From Rhodobacter sp. (lineage in GTDB: Bacteria; Pseudomonadota; Alphaproteobacteria; Rhodobacterales; Rhodobacteraceae): DNA of 7,275 nucleotides. Positions 6,860 through 7,275 of this stretch are shown here, piece after piece. A model generated the notes under the pieces. That model saw only the letters and a program-made list of their open reading frames with translations, was not told where the DNA came from and did not search any database. A program made the position numbers and the translations under genes. How positions within the stretch are numbered: the first letter of the stretch is position 1; every line of letters starts with the position of its first letter. Location: the NCBI GenBank assembly GCA_013824055.1, contig PNNE01000327.1:1-7275 (forward strand). The letters run 5' to 3'.

Positions 6860-6873
6860 GGGAGACCGCCCTT

Positions 6874-6890
6874 GGGGGCATCGAGCCCCC
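6874..6890. other. Stem-loop in the mrp upstream region
   Basis: GGGGGC at 6874-6879 pairs perfectly with GCCCCC at 6885-6890 around the loop ATCGA. On the minus strand the following bases (AAGGGCGG) are not T-rich, so I do not call it a terminator. Confidence 0.5.
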
Positions 6891-6908
6891 GCGGCCGGGC
6901 TGCCGCGG
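6889..6908. other. Stem-loop with CCGCGG arms
   Basis: CCGCGGC at 6889-6895 pairs perfectly with GCCGCGG at 6902-6908 around a six-base loop. It overlaps the neighbouring 6874-6890 stem by two bases, so the two cannot both form completely. Confidence 0.5.
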
Positions 6909-6911
6909 ACA

Positions 6912-6941
6912 GGGCGCATCCGGGCGCATCCGGGCGCATCC
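6912..6941. repeat. Three exact tandem copies of a 10-bp unit
   Basis: The plus-strand unit GGGCGCATCC occurs three times without a mismatch (6912-6921, 6922-6931, 6932-6941). It is followed by GGGTGCGCCC at 6942-6951, whose TGCGCCC is the reverse complement of the unit's GGGCGCA. Each of the three copies can therefore pair with this one inverted arm. Confidence 0.95.
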
Positions 6942-6952
6942 GGGTGCGCCCG
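6931..6952. other. Stem-loop formed by the last tandem copy and an inverted arm
   Basis: CGGGCGCA (6931-6938) pairs over 8 bp with TGCGCCCG (6945-6952) around the loop TCCGGG. Stems using the first or second repeat copy are possible with 26- or 16-base loops. No T-run follows on either strand. Confidence 0.6.
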
Positions 6953-6976
6953 TGGTCGGTTCGGCGCAAGGAACTG

Positions 6977-7003
6977 GCGGCAGCCCCCGGTCCGGGCTGC
7001 CGC
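6977..7003 (-). terminator. Terminator-like hairpin after the sugar ABC ATPase gene
   Basis: On the minus strand GCGGCAGCCC (7003-6994) pairs perfectly over 10 bp with GGGCTGCCGC (6986-6977) around the seven-base loop GGACCGG. The stem begins 8 bases after the TGA at 7014-7012 and is followed by CAGTTCCTTG, a moderately T-containing tail. This is the expected place and form for an intrinsic terminator in a GC-rich genome and should separate the sugar transporter transcript from the mrp operon. Confidence 0.75.
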
Positions 7004-7011
7004 AGGAGCGG

Positions 7012-7275
7012 TCAGGCGACCTCGGTCACGCCTTCGGGGACCTTGGCGCCGGTCATGAAGGCCACGGCATCGGACATCGAATGGTCCGACGGCTTGATCA
7101 CGCAGAGCCTGCGGCCAAGCCGGTGGATGTGGATGCGGTCCGCCACCTCGAACACATGCGGCATGTTGTGGGAGATCAGGATGATCGGGATGCCCCGGCT
7201 GCGGACGTCGCGAATGAGCTCCAGCACCCGGCGGCTTTCCTTGACCCCAAGTGCTGCGGTCGGCTCGTCCAGGAT
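7012..7275 (-). CDS. frcA: Sugar ABC transporter ATP-binding protein, C-terminal part (FrcA-like)
   Basis: Only the last 87 residues are in the window; the gene enters from the right edge. The visible part begins at the Walker B/D-loop stretch ILDEPTAALGVKES (from 7275), with the catalytic glutamate in DEPT, and continues to the switch histidine in LISHNM (residue 36 of the fragment, 7170-7168). That is the C-terminal third of an ABC ATPase. The following VFEVADRIHIHRLGRRLCVI and the end MSDAVAFMTGAK resemble the single-domain ATPases of carbohydrate-uptake (CUT2) importers, particularly FrcA of the fructose/mannose/ribose FrcBCA system of Sinorhizobium. The FrcA name is recognition from memory and substrate cannot be told from this fragment. 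FrcA couples cytosolic ATP hydrolysis to sugar import with FrcB and FrcC, which would lie to the right. A strong hairpin follows the stop. Confidence 0.85.
   Translation of the reverse strand: MLDEPTAALGVKESRRVLELIRDVRSRGIPIILISHNMPHVFEVADRIHIHRLGRRLCVIKPSDHSMSDAVAFMTGAKVPEGVTEVA

Larger units (their letters stand above)
6720..7011 (-). other. Intergenic region between the sugar ATPase gene and mrpA'
   Basis: This 292-base region has no supportable gene on either strand. From the ATPase side it holds a terminator-like hairpin (6977-7003), a tandem repeat with its own hairpin (6912-6952), two further stem-loops (6889-6908 and 6874-6890), two copies of a GCTTGAAA element 43 bases apart, and the mrpA' ribosome-binding site. 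The half nearest mrpA' (6720-6870) is less structured and is the likely promoter and leader of the operon. Confidence 0.7.

Noticed and set aside
6720..6929. A 70-residue N-terminal extension of MrpA' from an ATG at 6929.
   Set aside because: The extension is Arg/Pro-rich and not membrane-like. It spans the hairpins, repeat-adjacent DNA and promoter candidates, whereas MSLALIAALPF at 6719 matches the usual MrpA N-terminus and has a GAGGA upstream.
6912..6941. A CRISPR-like array.
   Set aside because: The units are only 10 bp and directly abutting, with no spacers and no cas genes nearby.
6759..7058. A 99-codon plus-strand frame in the intergenic region.
   Set aside because: It runs through the tandem repeat and two hairpins into the ATPase gene, and has an Arg/Ala/Gly-rich sequence without recognisable features and no convincing ribosome-binding site.

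Overview
The window is a GC-rich chromosomal segment whose genes all lie on the minus strand, so the biology reads from high to low coordinates. The base composition, the FrcA-type sugar ABC ATPase tail, the fused MrpA/MrpB subunit and the long-form DeoC together suggest an alphaproteobacterium, probably of the Rhodobacter/Paracoccus group. That placement is inference from family resemblance, not a database result.

Layout in transcription order: (1) 7275-7012, the last 87 codons of a sugar ABC transporter ATPase, probably frcA, cut by the window edge and followed 8 nt later by a strong terminator-like hairpin. (2) 7011-6720, a 292-base intergenic region holding several stem-loops, a 3 x 10-bp tandem repeat and weak promoter candidates for the next operon. 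(3) 6719-935, a complete six-gene Mrp (Mnh/Pha/Sha) Na+(or K+)/H+ antiporter operon in the 'group 2' order A'-C-D-E-F-G, where A' is a natural fusion of MrpA and MrpB. (4) 934-842, a 93-base spacer with a hairpin that starts inside the mrpG stop codon. (5) 841-1, deoC (deoxyribose-phosphate aldolase), with its 3' end outside the window.

The Mrp genes are tightly packed. A' and C share one base (TGATG), and each of C/D, D/E, E/F and F/G overlaps by four bases (ATGA), as expected for translationally coupled subunits of one membrane complex. MrpA' and MrpD carry the two proton-channel modules related to Complex I NuoL/M/N, and MrpC is NuoK-like. MrpE, MrpF, MrpG and the MrpB domain are the accessory subunits needed for cation exchange. 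The complex exports Na+ (or K+) in exchange for incoming protons and supports pH and salt homeostasis.

I looked for an undescribed system and did not find one in the coding sequence: every substantial gene belongs to a known family. The least explained material is non-coding: the structured 6870-7003 region with its tandem repeat, and the alternative hairpins at the mrpG/deoC junction.
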